This document shows, one piece after another, positions 44,289 to 55,019 of a stretch of 64,000 nucleotides of DNA (its first letter is position 1; the number at the start of each line of letters is the position of its first letter). Both the position numbers and the translations under genes were made by a program. Source of the DNA: Rhynchopus sp. YZ270_cl-10 (lineage: Eukaryota; Euglenozoa; Diplonemea; Diplonemida; Diplonemidae); NCBI GenBank assembly GCA_964035575.1, contig OZ037897.1, positions 806,001-870,000 of the forward strand, in the 5' to 3' direction. The notes under the pieces are model-generated. The model did not search any database and was not told the origin of the DNA. It was given only the letters and a program-made list of their open reading frames with translations.

Positions 44289-44665
44289 GCAATATCCTCT
44301 ATGGGTGTCCCCACCCTTTCGGATGTGTGTGCACAGTGGGACACATTCATCTTTCAAAATAAAATTTTAGAAAATGTCTTTGCATGGATGTATAGTTTTT
44401 GAACGTCCTTTTTGTGTGCTTTCTCTTTGAATGGAAAGTATATCAAATTGATCACTGTCAACCTCATCTTTCATATTGCAAAAATGATGTACGTTTTGTG
44501 TCCCTCATTTGGTATCTGGTCTGACACATTTTTTTTCCATCCAAGTGTTTCTTTCAAGATGTGTGTCACAAAATGAGCCGCATCCATTTTTTTTCAAAAC
44601 TTTCCTTTCTCTTGTAATCTCAAGTACGGTGTATTTTTTTTTTTTTTGTCCGGTCTTATTTGTTT

Positions 44666-44712
44666 AGCTTGGCAAAACATGCGAGGTAAGCTTACGTTCA
44701 TCTCACAAGCTT
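44666..44712 (+). repeat. Hairpin 'H', variant copy
   Basis: AGCTTGGCAAAACATGCGAG, GTAAGCTTACG and CATCTCACAAGCT; outer arms AGCTTG/CAAGCT pair. Confidence 0.45.
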
Positions 44713-44835
44713 TTCACTCCTTTTTTGTTTTTTTTTATTGGATGGACATCACATTTGCACTCAAACACATTCCTCTTTAAAAGAAGAAGAAGAAAAGAAG
44801 AACATGGCTAGAGTAGTGCAGATTCCACCACATCT

Positions 44836-44927
44836 CCACCTGATTTTTGTCCCGGTAGCTACATTCCGCCACACGCCGCTAAAACAAAACACCCAACACC
44901 GCCACACTCGCGTCAAAAATCAGGTGG
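44836..44927. mobile_element. Palindromic MITE 'P', copy 1
   Basis: Ends CCACCTGATTTTTG and CAAAAATCAGGTGG. Interior GGTAGCTACATTCCGCCA is shared with copy 3. Confidence 0.75.
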
Positions 44928-45634
44928 CATTATCACACAATACACCTTTCATTCTCTTTCCCTCTCTCTTTCTCTCTACACGGACATTAGCCCATTTTCA
45001 AGGGGGTTCACTTTCCCCTCTTCCCTATGCCAACTAGGCACAAAGAGGCTTTGAGCCATTTAGCAAACGTTGTTTTTGTTTTGTCCAGTGTCCGTATCCA
45101 GTTTCTTAACAGTTCTTTGTGGTAGGTTTTCTTATCTAAAATCTTCCTCTTTCTCTCTCTCTCTCTCTCGATAGTGGTAAATGATGTGTGTGTGTTTGAT
45201 AACTAGTAGGGGTAATTCTTGCTCAGAATATGGCCCCAAGATGTGTGTGTGCGAAGAGGGCATATTTCATGGTTTCTTTCTCTTCTTTTTTTTTTTTTTT
45301 GTTTTGTGTTGAAAACGTTGTGCACATTGAGGCAGAACACTTCCACATTTTTTCGTTTTTTTGTCCCCTCCCTCCAATAATGTAGTCAGCCTTTGATGGT
45401 TGAGAGTAAAGGGGGAGAGGGGAGAGGGGGAGGGGGGGAGAGGGGAACAACGTGTGTTGGGAGTCAACTATGTGGTGTGGCTGAAGGGGGGGTGCTATTT
45501 TTGGGCTATTTTCTGCTGTGCATCTGGATTTTTTTGGTGCGGCTGAAGGGAGGTGCGATTTTCTGCTATTTTGGGGTAGTCCGCCACACCACTACTATGG
45601 GTATTTTTTATTTTTATTTCTCTTTGCAGAATAG
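44928..45634. other. Gene-free stretch
   Basis: An H-like hairpin (AACTAGGC...GAGGCTTTGAGCC) at 45022-45066 and a (CT)n run at about 45150-45170. The remainder is purine/pyrimidine-skewed low-complexity sequence. No gene. Confidence 0.35.
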
Positions 45635-45732
45635 CTACCTGATTTTTACCCCGCGAAAAGGCGCGTAAAGGCTGGGAAAAATGGGTGGGGTTTGGCCTTT
45701 TCGCGCCTATACGCAGGGTAAAAATCAGGTGG
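45635..45732. mobile_element. Palindromic MITE 'P', copy 2
   Basis: CTACCTGATTTTTACCCCGC and its reverse; inner arms CGAAAAGGC and GCCTTTTCG. The flanking AATAG/AATCG is an imperfect duplication. 45733-46616 holds no gene; GTTGGCTGTAGCTG recurs there three times. Confidence 0.8.
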
Positions 45733-46616
45733 AATCGGGTGTGCAAATGAAGTGTGTGTTTGGGAGTAAGGTGGGTAGATCCCAAGAGCAGACCATTGCA
45801 GGCATGTGTATGTGTGTGTTGTTGGCTGTAGCTGATAAACGTTTTTTTTTAATAGGATGGAGCCCCCCTTCCTCCGTTCCGAAGAGGAATGCAGCCACCC
45901 CTGTGTTGGCTGTAGCTGGGACCTGCATTTTCCATTTTTCAAAAAATAATTTTTTTTAATGGGGTGCAAAATCACTTCTTAGGGTGGCCATAAAGTGCCA
46001 AAAAGCTACATAAAGTGGTGGAGGGGTAAATGGAGTGCGAAAGAATTTGTCAAAGAAAGAAAAAAATGCAAATAAAAAAAAAACGTTTTCTCGTTGTTGG
46101 CTGTAGCTGACTCCATCACTTTTTTTCCCCTCTTTTTTTTCCCCATATTTTTTTGTATGGCCGTGGGAGAGATAATCAGACCAGAGTTTGTCACAGACTC
46201 ATCTCAATCTCAAACTTCTTTGAGCAACTTTGTGTTTCCCCCCCCTCTCTTCATTGTGTATTGGGCAATGAAGTGGTTTCTACAGTGACTTTTGGTGCCT
46301 ATGTGGTGTAATGGGGTTTTGTTGGGCCCCCCTAAAAAAAGCCCCCTCAGTACTATTCTACGCGGTTAAGCATACGTGATGGAGGGTGTTGGTATGCAAT
46401 GGGCTGCTGAGGTTCGTTTTTTTTTTTTGTACCAAAACTATTCTCTCGCTATCTTTCCTCTCTCTCTGTCTCTTTGTCTCTCTTTTGTTCTTCTTCTCTG
46501 CCTCATCTGATCTAATGCGATGCTAAAAAAAATGCGCCAACAAATTCACTTTTATTGACGCTCAGATACAATTTTTTTTTTTTTTTTGGGGGGGGGGACA
46601 CAAAGCGTTGAGTTTA

Positions 46617-46685
46617 CCACCTGATTTTGGCCTGGTAGCTACTTCCGCCAAACTTGGGTCAAAAAAAAAAAAAAAATTCAGGTGT
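46617..46685. mobile_element. Palindromic MITE 'P', copy 3
   Basis: CCACCTGATTTTGG and TTCAGGTGT ends with perfect flanking GTTTA (46612-46616, 46686-46690). Confidence 0.8.
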
Positions 46686-46800
46686 GTTTAGGACGATTTT
46701 ATGTCAAAATCACTTCAGTACAATATGCCTTTGGGGATACAAAGGAACGCAGCCTACCTTGATAGGTGATTGCTGACACAACAACAACAAAAAACAGAAT

Positions 46801-46850
46801 AGTGGAGCTCATCCTCGGGTGTCTACACTAATGCTCCTAATTTCCTTCAC
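46801..46850 (+). repeat. Element 'W', copy 6
   Basis: AGTGGAGCTCATCCTCGGGT and GTCTACACTAATGC; the 3' part diverges. Confidence 0.65.
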
Positions 46851-46926
46851 GATACGAGGGAGAAGCACACAAGCTAGGCTTCAGTGTCAAAAAATAATTT
46901 ACTACCCGTGTGTTGTAATCACGCGC

Positions 46927-47105
46927 CAAAAGTACACTGCCACTAGAGGGCTTTGTATTTCAAACACACAGTTCTTTTTTATTGGATGACTAAGTAGAAT
47001 AGGCTTACAATCATCTTACCAATTTTTTATCTTTTCCCCTTTTCTTCCATTGCAACCCCCTCCCTTCCCCCCCTCCCTCACAACGACACTTGTCATGACA
47101 TGACA
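46927..47105 (+). repeat. S tail plus H hairpin, long copy 2
   Basis: Near-identical to 42605-42780; hairpin at 46981-47023. Confidence 0.8.
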
Positions 47106-47645
47106 AGCACACCTGACAAGCAGTTATGCACAACGTTTTTGTGCTTGTTGTTGTGCTTTGTAACAATGTGCTTTGTCATCTTTTCATTTCATTGTCCCTT
47201 CTCTTGCGAATTACGTGAATCCTATACAACCCCCAAAAAAAAAAGTTGATTTCAACTTTTCATTCGAGTTTTTTTTTCCAGTTTATTTACAGTGGTCCGA
47301 ACTTGGTGTCCAAATAAGTTTGGTGGTTGAGGATTTTTTTTGGGGCACTGTTGCGGTTATTTACTGACAAAGAATAATAATAAAAACAGCACTTTGAATG
47401 GCAAATCAACAAATAAAAGCTACTTTCTAGGGTTGAGGATGGCCTCCGTCCATACCGATTAAGTACAAAGCCTTCGGGCGACATTGTGTACAGATCCTAC
47501 CTCATGTAGGTGATTGTCGATACAACAATACTAATGCCAGACCAGCGTTGCTAACTCATAGTAATCATATAGTACATGCCTTATCTCTGCCACGCTGTTC
47601 TAGGGATAAGGTGTGCTGTCTGTAGAGCATCCTCTTCTCTTCTTG
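47106..47645. other. Gene-free stretch
   Basis: GTGTACAGATCCTACCTC and ATGTAGGTGATTGTCGATAC at about 47490-47525 resemble 25262-25300. No gene. Confidence 0.35.
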
Positions 47646-47740
47646 ATTGTAGGACTGCATGGTTGGGGTCCACCCCCGGTTCAGCCAGTCAGTGTACCAA
47701 AGGTACTGTTACGAGAGGGCTTTGTGTTGCAAGGCAACTT
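47646..47740 (+). repeat. S element
   Basis: GATTGTAGGACTGCATGGTT, GGGGTCCACCCCCGGTTC, TGTACCAAAGGTACTG and GAGAGGGCTTTGTGTTGCAA. Confidence 0.75.
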
Positions 47741-48619
47741 CTTCTTCCTCTTCTCTTTTTATGAAATACCCTCCGCGGTTCTAACAGCCCCGTGGAGAGG
47801 TGAGTTTGTCTGTTTTGTGAGGTATTTTTTCTCTCTCTTTTTCTCTCTATTTTTTTATGTTTATGCGACAACAGCAAAAAGCGAACAGAGGAAAAAAAAT
47901 GTGAAGTTGACAACAACAAGTGAGACTCAACAATCATGAGGTGAACCGTTCTGTGAATAGTTGTACTAGCCTTGGCTTATACGTTATATGCGTGGTACGG
48001 GGTATACGCCATATATGCGCCCTGTGGCCTTTTTCGCCTAGGTACCCACCGGTGAGCAGCTAGGTTACCGTGGGTCGGGTTCGGAAAGCGACCTGGTCGG
48101 GTAACAAAGCTACATCCTCTCCAGTTAAGCACATGAAACCTCTTTCTTTGATGGCGATTTTTTTTTTTCTTTTAGTGCCAGTGCCTGCGTCCCAGAGGCG
48201 TTTGCACTATCAACTTCACTTTTTTTTCTCCCTTTTCCCCTCAATACAACAGAAAAGTAGCGAAAGTGTCAACTCCGGTGTACCGCGTTTTATTCACCTA
48301 AGTGGCACCTTGAAAAAATGTTGCGTTGATGATACTTTCGGAAATCGGTCAACGACCTGCCAGCAACCTGTCAATCTCGACCCCTCCCGGTGCATTAGTT
48401 GAGTGAAAGCTTTGCACAGGGTGGCAACTACACTATTCCCAACAATGCATGGGAAAGGCTCGTTGTTCCATTTATTGTTACAAAGTAAGAGCTTGCATCC
48501 GTTTTCCCATCGAATGAAATTCCGGCACCACACCGTGAACCTTTCTCGGTTACAATGTGCCACTGTACGAAGCTACCACGAATTTTCTTCTTCTTTTTTT
48601 TCTTTTTTTTTCACAACGC
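47741..48619. other. Gene-free stretch with a W fragment
   Basis: A diverged W copy (GTGGCAACTACACTATTCCC) at 48402-48450. 48000-48110 has imperfect inverted repeats (TATACG/CGTATA-type, GGTTACCGTGGGT). No gene. Confidence 0.35.
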
Positions 48620-48717
48620 CCACCTGATTTTTACCCCGCGTATAGGCGCGTAAAGGCTGGGAAAAATGGGTGGGGTTTGGCCTATACGGGCCTATACGCG
48701 GGGTAAAATTCAGGTGG
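48620..48717. mobile_element. Palindromic MITE 'P', copy 4
   Basis: CCACCTGATTTTTACCCCGC and its reverse; inner arms CGTATAGGC and GCCTATACG. Perfect 5-bp duplication AACGC (48615-48619, 48718-48722). Confidence 0.88.
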
Positions 48718-49078
48718 AACGCCACACAAACAACAAAAAAGAAACTATGTGCAATGTATGCACCTTCTCTTTCCCACCCTCGAAACTCAGTTCTCTTGTA
48801 AGTTTAGTACTCACCCTCCACTTAGTCCCCCATGCTCCTCCCTAAAGAAAATAACAACGCTTTCAGAAAAAAAAAGGAAAATACCACTCTCCCCCCCCTT
48901 TCTCCCCTCAAGAACTCATATTTTTTTGGATATTTGATTGACGCTGTGGTTCTCAGCTATTCTTCGGAGGTCTTACCATCTCTACATCTTTCCGTCTTCT
49001 CATCAAAACCCCCCTCCTTTCCTCCCCTCTCCCCCCCTTTTATGCATCCTTCCCTATCCTCTACCCGATCTTTTGCAT

Positions 49079-49803
49079 ATGGGTTCATCGTCCCTGGATG
49101 TGTTTTTGGGGTGTATCCATTGTCGTTGCAAATGAAATTGGTGATGTCACATGGAATTCATTTGACCCCTCTAATGTGCACCCCCAACGGGCGCAACCCC
49201 GGCGCACATTGGAACGGAACCGGAGTAGGATCGGTGCACGCTCTGTCGGGTCCTTGCATATTGCTTGCGACAACGCGGGCTGGGGTGCGGGGGTTGATGT
49301 GGGGGGAGGATAGGTCGGGGGGATGCGGTACAATGCAGCAGACAGAGTTTGAGAACAAAATCCTTTCAATTCCTCGACCGTCTCGGAGCGAGCACGACGC
49401 ATTCCAGGCAGCCTCCAGAGAGGTTTCCTCGTTTATCCACCAAAACTCAAACGGAGGTTCTAACATTGAGGGAAGATTCGCCAAACCAGGTCTAGGTGGG
49501 GGTGGGGGTGAGGGTGAAGCAATAGGAAGGGAAGGGGAAGGGTCTCCAGCCTGTGGAGAGCTTCCTGGGGTGGTGGAGGTGGACGGTGGAGGTGGAGGAG
49601 GAGGAGGTGATGCACTGACCCGCCTGCTTTCCCCCCGCTTCCTCCGTCTTGGTGCTCACAATGCACATCCAGTCGCAGGGATAGGAAAGAAAATAGACAT
49701 GGGCGCCGTGCACACCCTCTCCTCATACGTCGGCAGCAACGAAGGCGCAAAAATGGTCACCGAAACAGCGCTCTTAGAGAAGGTGATGTTTCATCAATTC
49801 TAG
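49079..49803 (+). CDS. Candidate gene, unrecognised, possibly two exons
   Basis: The frame from about 49333 to 49803 reads QTEFENKILSIPRPSRSEHD, then AFQAASREVSSFIHQN, a Gly-rich linker and HTLSSYVGSNEGAKMVTETA before the stop. Upstream, a different frame (49098-49313) reads protein-like: VANEIGDVTWNSFDPSNVHP...LERNRSRIGARSVGSLHIAC. A 43-50 nt intron ending in AATGCAG (49335) could join them, in line with the small introns elsewhere, but the donor is not clear. The single open frame from 48832 has a UTR-like start. No family recognised. It might instead be a non-coding G-rich stretch. Confidence 0.35.
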
Positions 49804-49969
49804 CGGAGGGAGGGGGGGTTTTTGATTTGGTTTGAAATACTTTGTTGCCATGTCACTACCATATAAATCTTCGAGTGTTAAGAAGCGATACTAAAAATGC
49901 CATAAACCGAACATATTACTGCATTTCCCCCAGTGGTCGCGCTAATTATGGGGAAAAATGGGGAAAAAA

Positions 49970-50590
49970 TGGATTTCGGGTACGGAAAAACGTTCCTTGA
50001 AAAGGTTAGCTGGGGAGGCCCGGAAACCCCGTTTTGTGGCATTTCCGGGCCAATCCCGGCTTGTGGTGGGGTGTATACGGAAAAATGGACAAAATTTTAG
50101 TGACTTAAATTTTCGCAAAATATGAACCCATACTCGTAAACAAGGGTCATTTTCAGGAAAATTCGGAAAATTCCGAGATTTGGAAGCAATTTTTCTCCTG
50201 AAAATCAGTGGGTTTTCAGCCCCAAAACATACCGCGATTGGAATTTCCGGAATCCGTCCGCGCTGTGGTGGGGTCACTTTGCCGAAATGGCCATTTTTTT
50301 GGTTTTGGTCAAAATCCATGTGGGTAAAGAGGGCCAATGTAAATCCCACAACCAGATTTTCTCTCCCTGATCCTGACGTCTTGCAACATGAAAATGCGCG
50401 AAAACACCGGCATTTGCATTTCCGGAATTCGTCCGTTCTGTGGTGGGGTCAATTTGCCGAAATGGACAAGTTCTTGGTTTTGGTCAAAACCCGTCAGTGT
50501 AAGGTAAAGGGGGCAAGTGTTTGCCTGTAGAAACTGGAAGGGAACAGGCAGCGCCGCAGGCGCACGGTAACCAACTTTTTTTTTTTTTTT
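49970..50590 (+). repeat. Repeat block 'G', left copy
   Basis: Modules GTGGTGGGGTCA(A/C)TTTGCC, CGAAATGG(A/C)CAAGTTCTTGG, TTTTCAGCCCCAAAACAT and a closing GCAGCGCCGCAGGCGCACGG. The same modules lie reversed at 55020-55640, partly in another order. The two blocks bracket the NXPE-like gene. Confidence 0.75.
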
Positions 50591-50977
50591 TTCCTTTTCT
50601 TTTTTCTCCTCTTTCTTTTGACTTTCCGAGCCAATTGCGTTCCACGGCGGGGTCACATGTATATGCAAGCCCACTATGTGGTGGTCTTACTCAACAATAT
50701 TAGAACTTCTGGTTTCTTAATGAAATCCCCGTACTGCAAAAAAAAAACGTTCCTACCAAAACCCCCAAAAATCCCGGGATGAGGGATGGACTTTAGCGCG
50801 AGCTCTGATTTCCCCCTTCCCTTTTTTTTTAAAAAAATGCGCGTAGTTGGGTAAGGGTGTAAGGTGTTACAGGTCCACCCCCTTATCCCGGTTGTTCTAT
50901 AGCCACGCACTAAAGGTACACTAAAGTTACACAGCCATGATGTTATAATCCTTTCTTTTTTTGCGAAATTCAAAAAA

Positions 50978-52915
50978 ATGAAGTCGAGAGACAATGTAGT
51001 TCTACCTAACCCTGGGACAGCTTCTTTGTGCGCCGCTGTTTTGTGCAGACGGGTGGTGGTGAGTGTTATTACAATCTCTCTGGCGAGTGTTATATTACGT
51101 GCTTGCGGGGCGCAACACCGGCAGCACCAGAATCAACACTATCACCATTTCAATCCGCATCTTCACCATCACCACCACCACCACCACCACCATGTACCCG
51201 CCACACAACAACACCCCGGCCAAACCATCTTCTACGAGACGCACGCACAACTCACCGCCGCCACTACATCACAGCTTTCTCAATGCAAGGTGCCGACCCC
51301 CAACATGACCACCGCTCCCCTCCTCTCTCCCCTCAACCGCAACAGCTCTCACATCACCCAAACGTACATAGGGCTTCTCAAGCAATACTCTCCGGGGTCA
51401 ACCGGCATCGCACATCTCATCTCATTCACAGAGGATGGTACTATATCCTGTCAATGCGATGCATATGGCGTGGTTCTTCGTGGTGTTCAAAGCAAAATTC
51501 CGGTTCGGGTAGTGCGTGAAAAGGTGGGTTTCGGGTGTGTGCATAAAGTGCTGTTTACACCAGCGGTAGAAGGGAATGTGACCATGCATGTTTCCTTGTA
51601 TGTAACAAACAATGTTGCGATGGAAAAGGGGGGAAAAAGCATGCAGCTTCTGACATTAAAACAGATGCTTCAAGAGGCGGAACATCCACCACTCCCTGCT
51701 AATGATACTGTAGGTGATCGAAGGCAGAAGCGGGCGAACCGGATTTCCAAACCTACCTGGTGTCTCAACACCTTCCCGTATGCTGACGATCTGACTCGCA
51801 CTGTTAGTATATCTGTTTCCAAAAAAACTCATAATATTCGCAACTTCTGTACCGAAATTGATGACACACCTTCAGAAGGAACCTGGGAGAAATTGGACAA
51901 AAACGGTAGTGAAGCGCGGTATATGAACACTGCGTGGCGGTATCGCCCTGGGAACTGCGATTTACGGGGATTTGAATCACAAGAAACGTGGCAGTGTTTC
52001 GCTGAGAAGCGCATCAGATCTATTGTCTGGGTCGGCGACAGCACACTCAAGGACGCAGCAGTGAACTTTATCGAGAATATTCTGAAGGTTCCTGTATTAC
52101 GACGGTCCTTCAATTGGGTGCACACTATGTGCCCAACTGGGTTGAAACTCTCTGTTACCAAACGCAAGGCAAGGAAGAAAGGCTGTCCAGAACGTACCTC
52201 CTATAAAAACTGGAAGATTCTCCGCCGCAACCCTTATAACGAAGCCCAGCACATCAAACTCCGGTTCTTTACGCAAGAAGACGCCTTTCTGGGTGACACT
52301 TCTCTTGTGGCGAGGGTTCTAAAGGAGGGGCCAGATTTGGTGTTTCTGAACTCATTTGAGCACGACCCTGTTGCATTGGATCCGCATCGCACAGAGCAAT
52401 TCAAAGCAGGATTAAATCGTTTCATCGCAATGCTGCAAAATGGGTCGTCTCCCATCCCAATGGTGCATTACAGCCTGCCTACGCCTCATTGCCTTTCAGA
52501 TCGTTATGATAATATGTACAAAATGTGTGCGTCTAGCATTTTGGATACCGCCTTCACATCTCACGCGCAGATGCACAGTACAGATGTCTCCACATTCTTA
52601 CAAACACTGCCTCATAAGGTACTTCTCACCGACCGATTTCCTATGGCACAACCGTTCACCACAGGACACACCCATTGCCAGAGAGGGATGCACTACGGAA
52701 GGGGCACAAAGTTCTGCACAGCACACTTCCCCGACAACCCCACCAGCTGCACACGCGACTGGACGGTAGGGAAATACGAGCTTATGATGTGGTTGAACCA
52801 GGTCTGCAGAAAGGTCCCCACAAAGCCTGTCGACCCTATGGATAGACGCGGCAACCTGGATGAGGGAGTACTACGCGAGGCCTTCCACGGGGAACATCTG
52901 GAGAGGTTGGATTAA
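50978..52915 (+). CDS. NXPE-like type II membrane protein (filamin-type Ig plus PC-esterase)
   Basis: 645 residues, single exon. A signal-anchor helix (VVVSVITISLASVILRACGA, about 26-45) is followed by a His/Gln-rich stretch with HHHHHHHHHH. Residues 120-215 resemble a filamin-type Ig domain (CDAYGVVLRG...VLFTPAVEGNVTMHVSLYV). The C-terminal half fits the PC-esterase/TBL fold of the NXPE family: RPGNCDLRGF, IVWVGDSTLKDAA with the GDS nucleophile (Ser near 354), PDLVFLNSFEHDP, and the HTHCQRGMHYG block holding the catalytic His. Such proteins act in the Golgi lumen as glycan O-acyl transferases or esterases. Substrate unknown. The start follows an A-run and begins the cytosolic tail. Confidence 0.75.
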   Translation: MKSRDNVVLPNPGTASLCAAVLCRRVVVSVITISLASVILRACGAQHRQHQNQHYHHFNPHLHHHHHHHHHHVPATQQHPGQTIFYETHAQLTAATTSQLSQCKVPTPNMTTAPLLSPLNRNSSHITQTYIGLLKQYSPGSTGIAHLISFTEDGTISCQCDAYGVVLRGVQSKIPVRVVREKVGFGCVHKVLFTPAVEGNVTMHVSLYVTNNVAMEKGGKSMQLLTLKQMLQEAEHPPLPANDTVGDRRQKRANRISKPTWCLNTFPYADDLTRTVSISVSKKTHNIRNFCTEIDDTPSEGTWEKLDKNGSEARYMNTAWRYRPGNCDLRGFESQETWQCFAEKRIRSIVWVGDSTLKDAAVNFIENILKVPVLRRSFNWVHTMCPTGLKLSVTKRKARKKGCPERTSYKNWKILRRNPYNEAQHIKLRFFTQEDAFLGDTSLVARVLKEGPDLVFLNSFEHDPVALDPHRTEQFKAGLNRFIAMLQNGSSPIPMVHYSLPTPHCLSDRYDNMYKMCASSILDTAFTSHAQMHSTDVSTFLQTLPHKVLLTDRFPMAQPFTTGHTHCQRGMHYGRGTKFCTAHFPDNPTSCTRDWTVGKYELMMWLNQVCRKVPTKPVDPMDRRGNLDEGVLREAFHGEHLERLD

Positions 52916-53564
52916 ACCACAATTCAACTTTACCGCAGTGTACATAAGAGGGGTCTTGGTGGGGGAGAAGGAACAGCAAGGCATGCTTTCCCTGAAAGCT
53001 AAACCCCAAAAGCAGAACTAAGATGTTTTTTTGCTTGGGAGGGCAATGGCGAGGAGCAGTGGGCAGGGGGGTGAAAAGGGGGGTGGGAATGGGTGAACCT
53101 GGAAGGGGTTAGAGGTGTCAAAAAAGCATTCCGTCGGCTTGGTGTGTACGTGGTGAATCGGGAAAGAGGGGGCGTTTCCGGCTGTTTGGTGTGTTGGAGG
53201 ATGGAAAAAGAGGGTCGCGTCAAGGGGTCGAATCTTGTCAATTCTGTGAACTTTTGTTCAGATTAAAGGGGGCTTCGACTAGGAGTAGGGTACACTGGAG
53301 GGGCGGCTGTCTGCTTTGCATTTGGGCCTGCCGGGTGGGGAATGAACAAAAGGAGGGTTTCTTTTGCTTGACGATATACTCTTCGGGGTATGGAAACTCT
53401 TTTGCCGTTCCCTTGTCTCTCGTCTTGGGCTTCTCCTCCATCACCTCGTACGAAGGAAATAATAAGGGTGTATTGCAGCGCCCTGTGAACCCGGCCTTTC
53501 ACCTTGTCCAACAATGCAAACCACCCGCCCCACGTTCCCAGCGTTATGTCTTCCTTGGTCCCTG
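52916..53564. other. Gene-free stretch, possible coding remnant
   Basis: Open stretches exist on both strands (for example 53238-53444 on the -) but none is convincing on its own. Confidence 0.3.
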
Positions 53565-53735
53565 TTGAACTCGGTTTTTTTCTTCGAATCCCTTTTGCAT
53601 TTTCAGTGACTCCACCGCGCCTCCGTTGCAGTATTCTGTGATCTCCTCATCTGACATGCACGCGGTCTTGTGCACATCCATGATGTGCAGAACGGCGGTT
53701 TCAGCAACCCGGTAGTCCCGCAAGTTCTTCAGTCA
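53565..53735 (-). pseudogene. Isolated coding-like segment, possible exon or remnant
   Basis: Read on the - strand this gives LKNLRDYRVAETAVLHIMDV, then HKTACMSDEEITEYCNGGAV and ESLKMQKGFEEK before a stop. Composition is that of a real globular protein, but there is no start, and no neighbouring exon could be assigned. Family not recognised. It is the only - strand host-like segment in the window. Confidence 0.3.
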
Positions 53736-53879
53736 TTGGTCTTGTTCGCCAAACAATTGTCGCTTCTCCCCCAAAAGAAGGCCACATGTTAGCTACGTTA
53801 GGGTCAGGGGTGGGCGGGCACCCTGGGGTTTTTTCCATTTTTTTGGATCGGGCACCCGGGTTTTTTCTAAGGATTTTTA

Positions 53880-54350
53880 CAGGCAATTTTTGGATTTTTC
53901 TGAGAACACGCTGCCCCCCTGCCGAAATATGTTCTCGGTTTTCCCTTTTCGGGGGGTTTTTTTTTTGGCCTTTTTCGGGTTTTCCGAGCTTTTACCCTCA
54001 CTGTCACGGGGTCATTTTGAAAAAATGGGCAAGTTCTTGGCTGATACACGTTTTGGTCATTACCACCAGCGAGTTGCTTAGCGGGGTTAAATTGAACTAT
54101 GATTCTGGACCCACTGTAACGTGAACCGCCCTCGAAATTCAAGAAGGGGTCCTAAACCCGGGCGCGCTACGCGCTACGTGCACCCCGAATGTTCGGGAGG
54201 AATATAAAACGGCGCCGCAGGCGGAAAAAAAATAGGGTACAGTATAAAAAATGCAGCTTTACACCACAAAGCCACTCAGCGAATCCTTTTTTGCAGAGCA
54301 AAAAAGGGAAAATGGCGCCGCAGGCAAATTTTTTTATAAGGTGCAGCCCT
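53880..54350 (+). repeat. Diverged hAT-type relative (third copy)
   Basis: GGGGTCATTTTGAAAAAATG, AAGTTCTTGG, GAAATTCAAGAAGGGGTCC, CCCGGGCGCGCTACG, TTTTTTGCAGAGCAAAAAAG and AATGGCGCCGCAGGC follow the order of the copy at 55650-56533, with much divergence. Target duplications are not visible. 54351-55019 has no gene; AAAATCCTTAGAAAAA repeats at 54690-54765. Confidence 0.65.
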
Positions 54351-55019
54351 GGGCGGCGCGGAATTATTTTCTTTTTCGTTCCTCAGTGCCGTCAGGGCCT
54401 GCCCAAGTGCGCCAACGCAATGCACTTTGCTACCACCGTGGTAGCGAGCACTTGCAGCACTGCAAGAAGCAAGGTTCCCTCGACGTTTGCAGTCACACGC
54501 ACCATACTGTATTATTATTTATTCTGTTGTGCGGGAGGTGAAAGGGACGAGACCGAAGGAAGCGGGGTGGAGACTTTTTTTGTTCATTATGGCTTGGTAC
54601 CGCACTCCCCGGGCAGAGTGCGAGTTATTCTCAGCCACACGGGGCCCTGCCCGACCCCCCAGACTTTTTCCCCTAAGAAAAACCCTTAGAAAAATAAATT
54701 TTCCCCGTATAAAATCCTTAGAAAAAATAATTTTCCCCCCGTGTAAAATCCTTAGAAAAAATAAAATCAAATCAAAATCGGGCCCCGGGCACCCACTTTA
54801 GGCCCAGGCCTGGTTAGGGTAACTGTATTTTTTTTTTTGTTTCTTGTCAACGTACGTACGATTTTCTGGAATCTGGAAAAAAAAAAAAAGGTGGCTGGTG
54901 CTGCACTCCTATTTCAGAGTAAAGGTACTTCAGAGTGTTTTTGCACACACATGTGACCCCACCGTAGAGAGCAATCGGCTCGCGCAATCAAAAGAAAGCA
55001 AAGAAAAAGGGGAAGAAAA

